A DNA stretch of 64,000 nucleotides from Natronomonas marina (GTDB lineage Archaea > Halobacteriota > Halobacteria > Halobacteriales > Haloarculaceae): NCBI RefSeq assembly GCF_024298905.1, contig NZ_CP101154.1:3560932-3624931 (forward strand). Direction: 5' to 3'. The stretch's first letter is position 1; every line of letters starts with the position of its first letter. The notes beneath the pieces were generated by a model. The model was not told the DNA's origin. It was given only the letters and a program-made list of their open reading frames with translations, and made no database searches. Positions 1 through 11,115 of the stretch are shown here, one piece after another. A program made the translations under genes and the position numbers.

Positions 1-401
1 TCGGTGACGCTGCCCAGCAGGGCGCGCTTGACGCCCGAGCGGCCGTGCGAGCCCATCACCACGAGGTCGATGTCGTTGTTCTCCGCGTAGCTTGCGACCT
101 TCTCGTGGGGGCGCCCCGAGGAGACGTGTTCGACCACCTCGAGGCCGCGCTCGCGGGCGCGGTCTGCGACGTAGCCGGTCGCCCGGTCGGCCGCCTCGCG
201 GACCTCCTCCATCTCGTCGAAGCGTCCCGCCTCGATGCGGTCTAGCTGTTCGCCGCCGAGCGTCAGGCTCATCGAGTCGATGTCGACGACGTAGAGGGCA
301 TGCACCTCCGCGTCGTACTTCTCGGCGAGGTCGAGCGCGTGCTCGACGGCGGTTTCGGCGACGTCACTCCCGTCGGTCGGAACGAGTATCTTTTCGTACA
401 T
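1..401 (-). CDS. Universal stress protein (UspA family), 3' end outside window
   Basis: Small cytosolic nucleotide-binding stress protein, partial: about 133 codons are visible from ATG at 401 and the C-terminal end lies beyond base 1. The N-terminus (MYEKILVPTDGSD) is the standard first beta strand and phosphate loop of UspA. Near the window edge VMGSHGRSG begins the GxxGx9G(S/T) ATP-binding motif, so only about 10-20 residues should be missing. The start lies three bases after the stop of the symporter gene, so it is probably the last gene of a DUF4212-symporter-usp operon, an arrangement that suggests a regulatory or energy-sensing role for the transporter; that role is inference. Confidence 0.9.
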   Translation of the reverse strand, partial: MYEKILVPTDGSDVAETAVEHALDLAEKYDAEVHALYVVDIDSMSLTLGGEQLDRIEAGRFDEMEEVREAADRATGYVADRARERGLEVVEHVSSGRPHEKVASYAENNDIDLVVMGSHGRSGVKRALLGSVT

Positions 402-404
402 TGG

Positions 405-2078
405 TCAGTCGTCGGCGGGGGTCTCGCCCCCGTCTGTCACGACGTCTTCGGCGGTCTGTTGCTGTCCCATCGGCTCGGGACTGTGGCACTGCCGCACCAG
501 GTGCTTGGTCTCCATCGGCGGCTCCGGCGTCGCAAGCGAGACGGCGATAGTGACGAGGAAGACCAGCGGCGTCCCGACCAGCGCCGCACCGATGGGCGGG
601 ACGTACTGGGCGTATATCGGCACCAGCGCCTGCCCGCTGCCGCCGGCGATGTCGGCGAGGAAGCCGATGTAGGCCGGCAGGACGCTGTTGACGACCGAGG
701 CGATCCACAGGAGCAGGCCGACGATCATGCCGGCCAGTGCGCCCTGGCGGTTCGTGTTCTCCCACCACAGGCCGAGGAAGAACATCGGGAACAGCACGGT
801 CCCGGCCAGCGAGAAGGCGTAGGCGACGAGTTCGCCGATGAGCGCCGGCGGGTTGAACGCGGTGACGGTCACCAGCGCGCCCATGCCGACGATTGTCGCA
901 CGGCCGATGAGCACCTGCTGGCGCTGGGTCGCGTCGGGGTTGACGAGTTCCGTGTATATGTCGTGGGCGACCGCCGACGAGGCCGTGATGAACAGCCCCG
1001 CCGTGGTGGCGATGGCGGCGGCCATCCCGCCGGCAGCGACCAGTCCGACGAACCACGGCGGCAGGTCGGCGAACTGTGCGGCCAGCACGACGATGACGTC
1101 ACCCTCCGCGCCGGACATCGCCTGCTGACCGCTGAACACCGCGTCGGGGCCGATGCCGTTGACCTGCGCGAAGAGGTCGACGCCGAAGGCCGCCATCGCG
1201 GGAGCGGCCCAGTACAGCAGACAGATGAAGAACAGCCCCGAGACGGTCGACCAGCGGGCGGTCCGCTCGTTTTCGACCGTGTAGAACCGAACGAGGACGT
1301 GCGGCAGCCCGCAGGTACCGACGACGAGCGAGAAGGCCGTGGCGACCCAGACGTAGTAGCCCGCGTTCACGAACGGTTCGGAGAACTCCCGCCCGAGGTC
1401 GTTGATGAGCGCACCGTACTCGATCTGCGGCAGTATCGTCGAGTACCCCTGCGTGAAGCCGACGACGTAGACGCCCGCGAGGAACGCCACGATGAGGATG
1501 ACGTACTGGACGGCCATGTTCTTCGTCGCGCCCAGCATCCCCGACAGCGCGAGGTAGCCGACGGTGATGGTCATCATCACGACGATCATCGGGACGATGT
1601 CCAGTCCGAAGACGTACTGGCCGACGAGCCCCATGCCGCGGGCCTGCCCGACCGAGTAGACGTACGCGATGAGAAGCGTCGTGAACGCGGCCAGCGCGCG
1701 GGCCGCAGAGGAGTTGAACCGGTCGCCGACGAAGTCCGGCGCGGTGTACTTCCCGAACCGGCGCATCTGGGCGGCCAGGAAGATGAGCAGGATGAAGTAC
1801 CCGGTCGTCCAGCCGACGATGAACGCCAGCCCGTAGAAGCCCGACAGGGCGACGAGCCCCGCCAGTCCGAGGTACGACGCCGCCGACATCCAGTTGGCGC
1901 CGATGGCCATCCCGTTCTCGATGTTGCCGATGCCGCGGCCAGCGACCCACATCCCCTCGGTGTCGGCCACCTTGAACACGTAGCCGATGACGAGGAACGA
2001 CGCCATCATCAGGAAGACGAGGATGGCGGGAACGAGCTTGAACGAGATGTTCAGCGCCTCGGCCTGCAGGGGGATCAC
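405..2078 (-). CDS. Sodium:solute symporter (SSF), acetate/monocarboxylate type
   Basis: Integral membrane Na+-coupled carboxylate uptake protein of about 557 residues with roughly 13 hydrophobic segments. The pattern GRGIGNIENGMAIGANWMSA near residue 50 is typical of the ActP/VC_2705 branch of the SSF family, and the C-terminus is a short polar cytosolic tail. The gene starts with GTG at 2078, overlapping the TGA stop of the upstream small subunit gene (GTGA), which indicates translational coupling. Proximity to two acetyl-CoA synthetases and a lactate monooxygenase-like enzyme points to acetate, lactate or pyruvate as substrate; which one cannot be decided from sequence. Confidence 0.92.
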   Translation of the reverse strand: MIPLQAEALNISFKLVPAILVFLMMASFLVIGYVFKVADTEGMWVAGRGIGNIENGMAIGANWMSAASYLGLAGLVALSGFYGLAFIVGWTTGYFILLIFLAAQMRRFGKYTAPDFVGDRFNSSAARALAAFTTLLIAYVYSVGQARGMGLVGQYVFGLDIVPMIVVMMTITVGYLALSGMLGATKNMAVQYVILIVAFLAGVYVVGFTQGYSTILPQIEYGALINDLGREFSEPFVNAGYYVWVATAFSLVVGTCGLPHVLVRFYTVENERTARWSTVSGLFFICLLYWAAPAMAAFGVDLFAQVNGIGPDAVFSGQQAMSGAEGDVIVVLAAQFADLPPWFVGLVAAGGMAAAIATTAGLFITASSAVAHDIYTELVNPDATQRQQVLIGRATIVGMGALVTVTAFNPPALIGELVAYAFSLAGTVLFPMFFLGLWWENTNRQGALAGMIVGLLLWIASVVNSVLPAYIGFLADIAGGSGQALVPIYAQYVPPIGAALVGTPLVFLVTIAVSLATPEPPMETKHLVRQCHSPEPMGQQQTAEDVVTDGGETPADD

Positions 2079-2542
2079 TGCTCGACACCCCCGTCGGCGG
2101 CGGCGGCCTCGCCGGTCGCTTCCTCGCTTTCGACCGAGGCGGGCTCGATGCCGTACTTCTCGTCGAGTCTATCCCTGGAGCGCGCGTAGACGGCCGCCAG
2201 CACCAGCGACCCGGTCGGCGCGCCGACCGCGACCAAAAAGTAGTGCAGCGGGAACCCGACGACGGGCATCGTCGTCGTCATCGTCTCGGGGGCGAGGTAG
2301 GTCGCCGTCACCGGGCCCCAGACGACGAGCACCCAGGCGACGAACGTCCCCCAGACGATCTTCAGGTGGTCCCGCATGAACGGCGTCGAGGGGCTCAGGA
2401 GGTTCACCTCCGAGTCCAGGTAGTCGGTCCGTTCGTGATCCTGTGCGGCCGTCGAGACCGCCCCGCCGTCCGTCTCGACGCGCTCGTCGGTCCCGGACGG
2501 ATCGGGCTGTTCGCGTGAATCGTGCGTGTCCGTGTCTGTCAT
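2075..2542 (-). CDS. DUF4212-family symporter small subunit
   Basis: About 155 residues. The first 65 residues are acidic and probably disordered; they are followed by two transmembrane helices (around 75-95 and 105-130) and a short charged tail containing LDEKYGIE. This is the layout of the DUF4212 partner that is co-encoded with VC_2705-type sodium symporters. It overlaps the symporter gene by four bases and is separated from the upstream acetyl-CoA synthetase gene by about 76 bp on the same strand. Probably required for assembly or activity of the transporter, by analogy with the family. Confidence 0.85.
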   Translation of the reverse strand: MTDTDTHDSREQPDPSGTDERVETDGGAVSTAAQDHERTDYLDSEVNLLSPSTPFMRDHLKIVWGTFVAWVLVVWGPVTATYLAPETMTTTMPVVGFPLHYFLVAVGAPTGSLVLAAVYARSRDRLDEKYGIEPASVESEEATGEAAAADGGVEQ

Positions 2543-2618
2543 AGATGTGTCTCACTCGTGGGTCGATCGGTGTCGTCTCGTGCGGTGGTGGCCTATCGTT
2601 CGAAAGAGCGGTGCGCGG

Positions 2619-4589
<1,971 letters not shown>

Positions 4590-4613
4590 TCCATTCGTTG
4601 AACTGTCGTCCCA

Positions 4614-4621
4614 CCTAATAA
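4614..4621 (-). promoter_or_regulatory. TATA-like element of acs (first copy)
   Basis: On the minus strand the sequence reads CTTATTAGG, centred about 29 bases before the ATG at 4589. This spacing fits an archaeal TATA box driving a leaderless or nearly leaderless transcript. Confidence 0.6.
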
Positions 4622-4797
4622 GCGGGGAATCTAAGCATGCCAAACGACCGTGTGGAACCGACCCCGTTCGGGCCGGGGGTACCCGCTCGTTTCGAGTCGA
4701 GCGGCACCGACACGCCCCGGAACCGACGCCGCGACGCGACGCTTCCGAGCGGTCGGAACGCCGCGCTCGACGCCGTCGGCCCCCCGGTTCGAACTGT

Positions 4798-7323
4798 TTA
4801 GCCCGGCCGGGGCGTGTCGGCACCGATGTGGTCACGGGTGTGCTCGAAGAACGACGACAGCAGCTTCCGCTCGGCCTTCCGGAGGTGGTTGTGCAGCGTC
4901 GGCGAGGAGACGCCCATCGAGTCGGCGACCTCCTCGGCGGTCGACCCGCGGGGCCAGTCGAAGTAGCCGGCGAAGTACGCCGCCCGCAGCGCCGCCCGCT
5001 GTTTGTCGGTGAGGCGGGCGGCCAGCGAGTCCTGGAACTCCGCGACCGTCTCGACGGGCTGGTCGACGGCCTGCTTTGCGCGGAGGTCGGTGTCGGGAAA
5101 GGAGGCCTGCACGCCCTCGACGACGCTTCGGACGTCGGTCTCCTGGGCGATTTCGGCCCGCAGCGTCGCCTCGCCGGAGTCGACGACCGCCGCCCGGATG
5201 GTCGCGCCGAGCTCGGTCAGCGTCAGCGCGGGCGAGGCGCCCTCGACGGTGAACTCCAGCAGCGAGTGGTCGTCGTACTCCCGGATGTAACGGGCGTCGG
5301 CGACGCCGTCGGCCGCGACGGCGGTGTCCAGAAACGGGTCCGGCCGCGCCCCCGAGAGGGTCACGTAGAACAGGAGCGTCGTCTCGCCGACGGGCACGAC
5401 GGCCTCCAGCGTACACGAGCAGTCGTGCTCGCGGGTGGCCGAAACGAGGAAGGCGCCGTCGTCGGTACAGCCGAACTCCAGTTCGACGACGGTGTCGGCA
5501 AGCAGGAGGTTCCGGCGCTCGATGGCCGTCACGGCGTGGCCGAGGCGGGCGCCCAGGTCGGCGAGCAGGGTCCGCTCGCGGTCGCCGAACGCCGCGTCCC
5601 GGTCGGTGAACACCACGAGGACGCCGTAGGTGGTCTCCCCGTAGGCGAGCGGGACGACGCCGGCGGCCCGCGCCGCCGAGACGGTGCTTCGGTCGAGCGG
5701 ACCGACGACGGCCTCGTCGAACTCGCCGCCCGTGACGCGCGGCGTCTCCGTCTCCAGGGCCGTCTCCAGGGCCGACCCCTCGACGTCGACGGGATCAGCG
5801 CTTTCGTCGGCGGGATCGATCCCCCACTCGCGGGGCTGCACGCGGGAGTCGCCCGGGTCGGTGCCGCCGACCCACGCCGAGACGTAGGCGTCGCTGTCGG
5901 CCAGCGACGCACAGACGGCCGCCTCGATCTCCTCGCGGGTCGACCCCTCGATGAGTTCCCGGCCGGCGGCGTTGATGTCGGCGACCAGCGCCTCCAGCCC
6001 CTCCAGCGTCTCGCACCTTCGCGCGAGGGCGCGCTCGCGTCGGACCCGTTCGGTGACGTCGGCGCTGACGGCGACGAAGAACTCGACGTCGCCGTCCTCG
6101 TCGTGGACGGGCGCGACTGTCTGTCGGACGTGGACCCGCTCGCCGCTCTTGCGGCGCGTTGTCAGCTGGCCGGTCCAGGCCTCGCCGTCCAGCGCCGTCT
6201 CGCGCAACTCCTCGTAGAAGGCGTCGGCGTCCTCGTCGGAGCTGAGGAGGTCGCCGGCGCGCCGGCCGACCGCCTCCCCCTGGGTGTAGCCGGTCAGCTC
6301 CTCGAAGGCGGCGTTGGCGTAGCGGAGTTCGCCGGTCGCGTCGGCGAGACAGACGGGCTGGCCGGCAGCGTCGACGGCCCGCTGGAAGGCGCCGGCAGCC
6401 AGGCCCTCGCCGGCTTCCGCCCGGCTGACGACGGCGACGAACCCCTCGAGACGGCCGCTATCGCGGCGGGCACAGACGAGCGTCGACAGCCGGACCCGGT
6501 CGCCGTCCGTCCGGCGGAACCAGCAGTCCTCGACGGTGAGGTCGTCGCGGCCGGCGTCGGCGAGCAGTTCCTTCGGGCGGGCGCGCTCGCGGGCCTCGTC
6601 GGTGAACAGGCTGCCGAAGGGCGTCCCGGCGAGCGTTCCCGGCTCGTTGCCCGTCAGCGCCTCGACGGCCCCCTCACAGCCCAGGATGCGGCCGTCGGCG
6701 TCGAGTTCGACGACCGCGGCGCCCGTCGCGTCCTCGAAGGACGACCCGCCCCCCGCCGTGACACGCCCGTTCGAGTCGGCGAAGGCGGCCGCTATCTCCC
6801 GTTCCTCGAGCGGCTCGACGTAGGAATCGAGCGCCCCAAGTCGATCCCAGCCGCCGACGGCGCGGACTGCTCGGGGATCGACGTCCTCTTCGACGAGCAG
6901 CCGGCGGGCGAAGTACCGCCGGAGGTCGTCGCTGGCGACGCCCGCCAGACTGTCGTCGCCGGTCGCGGCGGCGGCCCGGTCGGCGACCTCGGCGACGAGC
7001 ATCTGGACCCGTCGCGGCGTCACGTCCACGAGCCGGGCGTCGGGGTCGGCCCCCGCCGTCGCGGCGTACTCGTCGATTTCGCGGGCGAGTCCCTCGGGGA
7101 GGTAGGCCCGGCGGCGGCGCTCGCCGTCGCCGTCTCGGACCGACAGGAAGTGGTGGACCTCGCCGTCGAAGCGCCGCCGGCCGACGTCGCCCGGCCGGAC
7201 GCGGACCTGTTCGGCGGGAGCGATGCCGGCCTCGGCGACCAGCCGGACCACGAGCCGTTCGCGGGCGGTGGTCGCGGCCGCCAGGAGCCGGTCGTACGCC
7301 TCGCGGTCGAGTACCCCGCCCAT
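4798..7323 (-). CDS. Bat-type (bacterio-opsin activator) multi-domain regulator
   Basis: 841-residue soluble sensor-regulator. Domains in order: a tyrosine-recombinase-like domain (about 1-175, with DDLRRYFARRLL and a late SYVEPL tyrosine, but lacking the HxLR histidine), two PAS domains (about 180-290 and 295-410, the latter with ELTGYTQGEAVGR), a GAF domain (about 420-570), the Bat-specific domain and a C-terminal HTH_10 helix-turn-helix (LTDKQRAALRAAYFAGYFDW onward). The ATG at 7323 is used because coding character stops upstream; the TATA signal there is weak. It sits between two acetyl-CoA synthetase genes on the same strand, so control of acetate metabolism is the likely job (inference). 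Confidence 0.85.
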   Translation of the reverse strand: MGGVLDREAYDRLLAAATTARERLVVRLVAEAGIAPAEQVRVRPGDVGRRRFDGEVHHFLSVRDGDGERRRRAYLPEGLAREIDEYAATAGADPDARLVDVTPRRVQMLVAEVADRAAAATGDDSLAGVASDDLRRYFARRLLVEEDVDPRAVRAVGGWDRLGALDSYVEPLEEREIAAAFADSNGRVTAGGGSSFEDATGAAVVELDADGRILGCEGAVEALTGNEPGTLAGTPFGSLFTDEARERARPKELLADAGRDDLTVEDCWFRRTDGDRVRLSTLVCARRDSGRLEGFVAVVSRAEAGEGLAAGAFQRAVDAAGQPVCLADATGELRYANAAFEELTGYTQGEAVGRRAGDLLSSDEDADAFYEELRETALDGEAWTGQLTTRRKSGERVHVRQTVAPVHDEDGDVEFFVAVSADVTERVRRERALARRCETLEGLEALVADINAAGRELIEGSTREEIEAAVCASLADSDAYVSAWVGGTDPGDSRVQPREWGIDPADESADPVDVEGSALETALETETPRVTGGEFDEAVVGPLDRSTVSAARAAGVVPLAYGETTYGVLVVFTDRDAAFGDRERTLLADLGARLGHAVTAIERRNLLLADTVVELEFGCTDDGAFLVSATREHDCSCTLEAVVPVGETTLLFYVTLSGARPDPFLDTAVAADGVADARYIREYDDHSLLEFTVEGASPALTLTELGATIRAAVVDSGEATLRAEIAQETDVRSVVEGVQASFPDTDLRAKQAVDQPVETVAEFQDSLAARLTDKQRAALRAAYFAGYFDWPRGSTAEEVADSMGVSSPTLHNHLRKAERKLLSSFFEHTRDHIGADTPRPG

Positions 7324-7475
7324 TTCGAGAACGTAACGTATTCCGAAACCTTGGGTCTTTCGGGGGAATCGAGCCCGAGCGGGCCGCCGCCTCGCGGGAG
7401 AAGCGGGGAGGAAACTGCCGATTTCGCCGTCGACGCGCCCGGGGCAGCGTTTCGGATTCGGTACTCGGTGCGAAA

Positions 7476-9464
7476 TCAGCCGTCGGACTCGAGGTACGAC
7501 CGCGTCTCGCCGGCCAGTCGCGCCCGGAGTTCGCCCACGATTTCGGGGTTTCGCAGCGCACTGATGTCGCCCAGTTCCTCGCCGGTGGCGATGTCCTCGA
7601 GCAGCCGGCGCATGATCTTCCCCGAGCGGGTCTTCGGGAGTTCGGGAGTGAACACGACGTGGTCGGGGACGGCCACCTCGCCGATGGCCGCCTCGACGGC
7701 CTCCGTGACCGTCGCCCGGAGGACGGCGTCGGCCGCCTGCTCCCGCTCGGTGCTGACGTACGCCAGCAGGTCGCCGCCGGCCTCGACCGCAGCGGCCTCG
7801 GCGACGCCCTCGACGCCGACGATGGCCGACTCCAGTTCCATCGTCCCCAGGCGGTGCCCGGCGACGTCGATGACGTCGTCGACCCGTCCCAGTAGCGTGA
7901 CGTAGCCGTCGTCGTCGACCTTCGCGCCGTCGCCCGCGAAGTAGGCCCACTCGTCGAGTTCGGGATCGGAGTAGTCCTCCCAGTACTCGGAGACGAACCG
8001 CTCGTCGTCACCCGCCAGCCCGCGCAACATGCCGGGCCAGGGCTTCTCGACGACGAGATAACCAGCCTCGCCGGGAGCGACCTCCTGGCCGTCGGCGTCG
8101 ACGACGCGGGCGTCGATGCCGGGCAGCGGCGGCCCCGCTGCCCCCGGCTTCATCGTCCCGATACCGGGCAGCGTCGTTATCATCATCCCGCCGGTTTCGG
8201 CCTGCCACCAGGTGTCGACCACCGGGCAGGACCCGCCGCCGATGTGTTCGTAGTACCACTTCCAGGCCTTCGGGTTGATCGGCTCCCCGACCGTCCCCAG
8301 CAGCCGCAGGCTCGAGAGGTCGTGGGACTCGGGATGGTCGGAACCCCACTTCATGAACGCCCGGACCGCGGTCGGCGCCGTGTAGAAGACGTCGACGCCG
8401 TAGCGCTCGACCAGTTCCCAGATGCGGTCCTTCTCGGGGTAGTCCGGCGTCCCCTCGTAGATGATGGTCGTCGCACCGAGCGCGAGCGGCCCGTAGACGA
8501 TGTAGGAGTGGCCGGTGATCCAGCCGATGTCGGCCGAACACCAGTAGGTGTCCTCCGGCTTGACGTCCAGCACGGCGTGTGTGGTCCAGGCGACGTGGGC
8601 GAGGTACCCCCCGGTAGTGTGACGGACGGCCTTCGGTTCGCCCGTCGTCCCCGAGGTGTACATCACGAAGAGGTCGTCCTCGCTGTCGCGGGCGACCGGT
8701 TCGACCGTCTCCGACCGGTGGGCCGTGACGAGGGCGTCGTAGTCGTGCTGGCGGTCACCCAGCGAGTGCGGCAGGCCCCCACCGAGGCGGTCGACGACCA
8801 CCGTCTCGACGTCGTGGTCGACCCGCCTGACCGCGCGGTCGGCCTTGCCCTTGTGGTTGAGGGCGTCCCCGCGGCGGTAGTAGCCGTCGCAGGTGACGAG
8901 AAATTGCGAGTCGGCGCTGTCCATCCGGGTCGCAAGCGCATCGGGCGAGAAGCCGGCGAACACCACCGAGTGCGGCGCGCCGATGCGGGCACACGCGAGC
9001 ATGGCGATGGGCAACTCCGGAATCATCGGCAGGTACAGCGTCACGACGTCGTCCTCGCCGACGCCCAGCTCGCGCAGCGCGGCCCCGAACGCCTCGGTCT
9101 CCCGCTTCAGGTCCCCGTAGGTGTAGGTCTCGGTCTCGCCGCGCTTGCCCTCCCACCGGATGGCCGCGTGGTTCTTGCGTCCGGCCTCGACGTGGCGGTC
9201 GATGCAGTTGTGGGCGGCGTTGAGCCGCCCGTCGACGAACCAGCGGTACCGCGGCGCCCCCGAGTCGTCGAGCACCGCCTCGTAGTCGGTCTCCCAGTCC
9301 AGCAGGTCGGCGGCGCGCTCCCAGCAGGCCGGCCAATTCTCCTCGAACGCCTCGTAGATCGAGGGGTCGGTGACGTTGGCCTGCTCGACGAACTCCCCCG
9401 GCGGCTCGAACCGTTCGCGGCTCTCGAGCCACGCCTCCAGTTCGACGTCGACCCCGTCGTCCAT
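7476..9464 (-). CDS. acs: Acetyl-CoA synthetase (second copy)
   Basis: Second AMP-forming acetate:CoA ligase, 662 residues, closely similar to the gene at 2619-4589. The adenylation loop reads YTSGTTGEPKAV near residue 268, WWQAETGGMM follows, and the C-terminal PKTRSGKIMRR is kept, so it should be active. The N-terminus (MDDGVDVELEAWLESRERFE) and the C-terminal acyl-carrier region differ most from the first copy, while blocks in the middle are identical at the DNA level. ATG at 9464 has a TATA-like element at the right distance. It is transcribed towards the Bat regulator and divergently from the lactate monooxygenase-like gene. It may serve a different short-chain acid or a different growth condition. 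Confidence 0.95.
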   Translation of the reverse strand: MDDGVDVELEAWLESRERFEPPGEFVEQANVTDPSIYEAFEENWPACWERAADLLDWETDYEAVLDDSGAPRYRWFVDGRLNAAHNCIDRHVEAGRKNHAAIRWEGKRGETETYTYGDLKRETEAFGAALRELGVGEDDVVTLYLPMIPELPIAMLACARIGAPHSVVFAGFSPDALATRMDSADSQFLVTCDGYYRRGDALNHKGKADRAVRRVDHDVETVVVDRLGGGLPHSLGDRQHDYDALVTAHRSETVEPVARDSEDDLFVMYTSGTTGEPKAVRHTTGGYLAHVAWTTHAVLDVKPEDTYWCSADIGWITGHSYIVYGPLALGATTIIYEGTPDYPEKDRIWELVERYGVDVFYTAPTAVRAFMKWGSDHPESHDLSSLRLLGTVGEPINPKAWKWYYEHIGGGSCPVVDTWWQAETGGMMITTLPGIGTMKPGAAGPPLPGIDARVVDADGQEVAPGEAGYLVVEKPWPGMLRGLAGDDERFVSEYWEDYSDPELDEWAYFAGDGAKVDDDGYVTLLGRVDDVIDVAGHRLGTMELESAIVGVEGVAEAAAVEAGGDLLAYVSTEREQAADAVLRATVTEAVEAAIGEVAVPDHVVFTPELPKTRSGKIMRRLLEDIATGEELGDISALRNPEIVGELRARLAGETRSYLESDG

Positions 9465-9488
9465 CGCCCGTTCATCGGGCTGTCACCG

Positions 9489-9496
9489 GGATAAGC
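9489..9496 (-). promoter_or_regulatory. TATA-like element of acs (second copy)
   Basis: The minus strand reads GCTTATCC, centred about 29 bases before the ATG at 9464, the spacing expected for a leaderless haloarchaeal transcript. Confidence 0.55.
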
Positions 9497-9586
9497 GTTC
9501 CTCCGTCGGCGGCCGATCCCGTTTGCGGCCCGACCTCGACCCCTGGGACTGGAACGGGACCGTCACGTCGACCGACTCCCCCAACC

Positions 9587-9592
9587 CTATAC
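9587..9592 (+). promoter_or_regulatory. TATA-like element of the FMN-dependent dehydrogenase gene
   Basis: CTATAC lies about 27 bases before the ATG at 9616. It forms, with the acs element about 95 bp away, a compact divergent promoter region of about 150 bp where one regulator could act on both genes. Confidence 0.55.
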
Positions 9593-9615
9593 CCTCCCAC
9601 GACGACGGGTCGACC

Positions 9616-10797
9616 ATGACCGAGCAGTTCGGCAACCGGAAGCTCAATCGCGTGTACCGCGAGGGGATGTTCGAGGGCGAGACCCCCGAATTCCCCGTCA
9701 GCTACGAGGAGTTGCGCGAGCGGGCCCACGAGGCGATGAGCGAGGAGGCCCGCGCGTACATCCACGGCGGGGCGGGCGCCGAGGAGACGTTCCGGGTCGA
9801 GCAGGACTTCTCCGAGTGGCGCATCGTCCCCCGGATGCTGCAGGGCGTCGCCGAGCGCGACCTGACGACGACGGTGCTGGGCCAGGAGATCGACTACCCC
9901 GTGATGGTGACGCCCTTGGGCGTCCAGGGCATGGTTCACGAGGAAGGAGAACTCGCCACGGCGGCGGCCTGCGACGACCTGAACGTCCCCTTCATCCTCT
10001 CCTCGCTGTCCTCCAACTCGATGGAGGACGTCGCGGAGGCGCTGGGTGACACCCCCAAGTGGTTCCAGTTCTACTGGTCCAGCGACGAGGCCATCGCCCG
10101 CTCGTTCCTCGACCGCGCCGAGGACGCGGGCTACGACGCCATCGTCGTCACCGTCGACGCGCCGACGCTGGGGTGGCGCGAGCGGCTCATCGACCGTGGC
10201 TACTACCCCTTTCTCGAGGGCCACGGCGTCGCCAACTACTTCTCGGACCCCGAGTTCCGCAGCCAGCTCGAGGCCCCGCCCGAGGAGGACCCCCAGGCCG
10301 CCGTCGACCACTTCCTCGACATCTTCGGCGACTCCTCTTTGACGTGGGACGACCTGGAGTTCGTCTTCGAGCACACCGACCTCCCCGTGCTCATCAAGGG
10401 CGTCCTCCACCCCGAGGACGCCCGCCTCGCGGTCGAGCACGGCGCCGACGGCGTCGGCGTCTCCACCCACGGCGGCCGGCAGGTCGACGGCTCCATCACC
10501 GCCCTGGAGGCGCTGCCCGAGATCGTCGAGGAGGTGGGCGACGAGGCGACCATCACCTTCGACTCCGGTATCCGCCGCGGGTCGGACATCTACAAGGCGC
10601 TGTCGCTCGGCGCCGACGCCTGCCTCGTCGGCCGGCCGTTCGTCTACGGGCTGGCACTGGGCGGCCGCGACGGCGTCCACCACGTCCTCGAGAACCTCGT
10701 TGCGAACTTCGACCTCACGATGGGGCTGGCCGGCCGCGACGCCGCGAGGGACCTGGACCGCGACTCGCTGCGACACGAGTCGGAACTGCCGCCCTGA
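9616..10797 (+). CDS. FMN-dependent alpha-hydroxy-acid dehydrogenase, lactate 2-monooxygenase-like
   Basis: 393-residue TIM-barrel flavoenzyme oxidising an L-2-hydroxy acid. The catalytic motif STHGGRQVDG and the FMN phosphate loop DSGIRRGSDIYKALSLGAD are intact. The N-terminal section (SYEELRERAHEAM, then a glycine-rich HGGAGAEETFR, then WRIVPRML) resembles bacterial lactate 2-monooxygenase more than glycolate oxidase, by recall. That enzyme decarboxylates lactate to acetate, CO2 and water, which would feed the adjacent acetyl-CoA synthetases. The alternative is a lactate dehydrogenase or oxidase making pyruvate. ATG at 9616 is supported by the family N-terminus and the TATA spacing. Confidence 0.88.
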   Translation: MTEQFGNRKLNRVYREGMFEGETPEFPVSYEELRERAHEAMSEEARAYIHGGAGAEETFRVEQDFSEWRIVPRMLQGVAERDLTTTVLGQEIDYPVMVTPLGVQGMVHEEGELATAAACDDLNVPFILSSLSSNSMEDVAEALGDTPKWFQFYWSSDEAIARSFLDRAEDAGYDAIVVTVDAPTLGWRERLIDRGYYPFLEGHGVANYFSDPEFRSQLEAPPEEDPQAAVDHFLDIFGDSSLTWDDLEFVFEHTDLPVLIKGVLHPEDARLAVEHGADGVGVSTHGGRQVDGSITALEALPEIVEEVGDEATITFDSGIRRGSDIYKALSLGADACLVGRPFVYGLALGGRDGVHHVLENLVANFDLTMGLAGRDAARDLDRDSLRHESELPP

Positions 10798-11115
10798 GAC
10801 GCGGTCGTAGAACTGCTCGCGGACCGTCGGGGTCAGTCCTGTCGGCGTGACTCGACTGTCGGATGGAGCGTGCTTGTCGAGGGCAGGATACTCCGTCAAT
10901 TTCGTTAGAGGTAATCGTGGGCCTGCTGTATACAGGGCGCGAATCGGTCACGTATCCGTAGGCCTCTGGGGTCGGTGAGAGTAATCGCTCTGAAGCGCAC
11001 CTTTATTCAAGATGATTTTCAGGAGTTGGCCCATTCAGTTCTTTAGATCTGTCCATTTCTCACATTGAAACCTTGTCCCGGCTTTAAGTATGTCACTAGC
11101 AAAACACCCCGAACG
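10798..11115. other. Intergenic region with TATA box for the next gene
   Basis: About 318 bp without a convincing gene. GC falls towards the right. GCTTTAAG at 11081-11088 is centred about 30 bases before the ATG at 11116 and is the likely promoter of the LURP-one-like gene. Around 10800-10900 the minus strand stays open but shows nothing I recognise; it could be a worn gene remnant. Confidence 0.5.

Noticed and set aside
300-2189. Long plus-strand open frame opposite the sodium symporter
   Set aside because: Its product is dominated by Arg, Asp and Glu repeats typical of antisense to high-GC genes; the symporter on the other strand has membrane helices and family motifs.
4590-4835. N-terminal extension of 82 codons for the first acetyl-CoA synthetase
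   Set aside because: The extension is Arg-rich, absent from the second copy, and covers the TATA element placed for the ATG at 4589.
10800-10899. Possible transposase fragment on the minus strand after the lactate monooxygenase-like gene
   Set aside because: The short translation (ending LTPTVREQFYDRV) matched nothing I could name and there are no terminal repeats.
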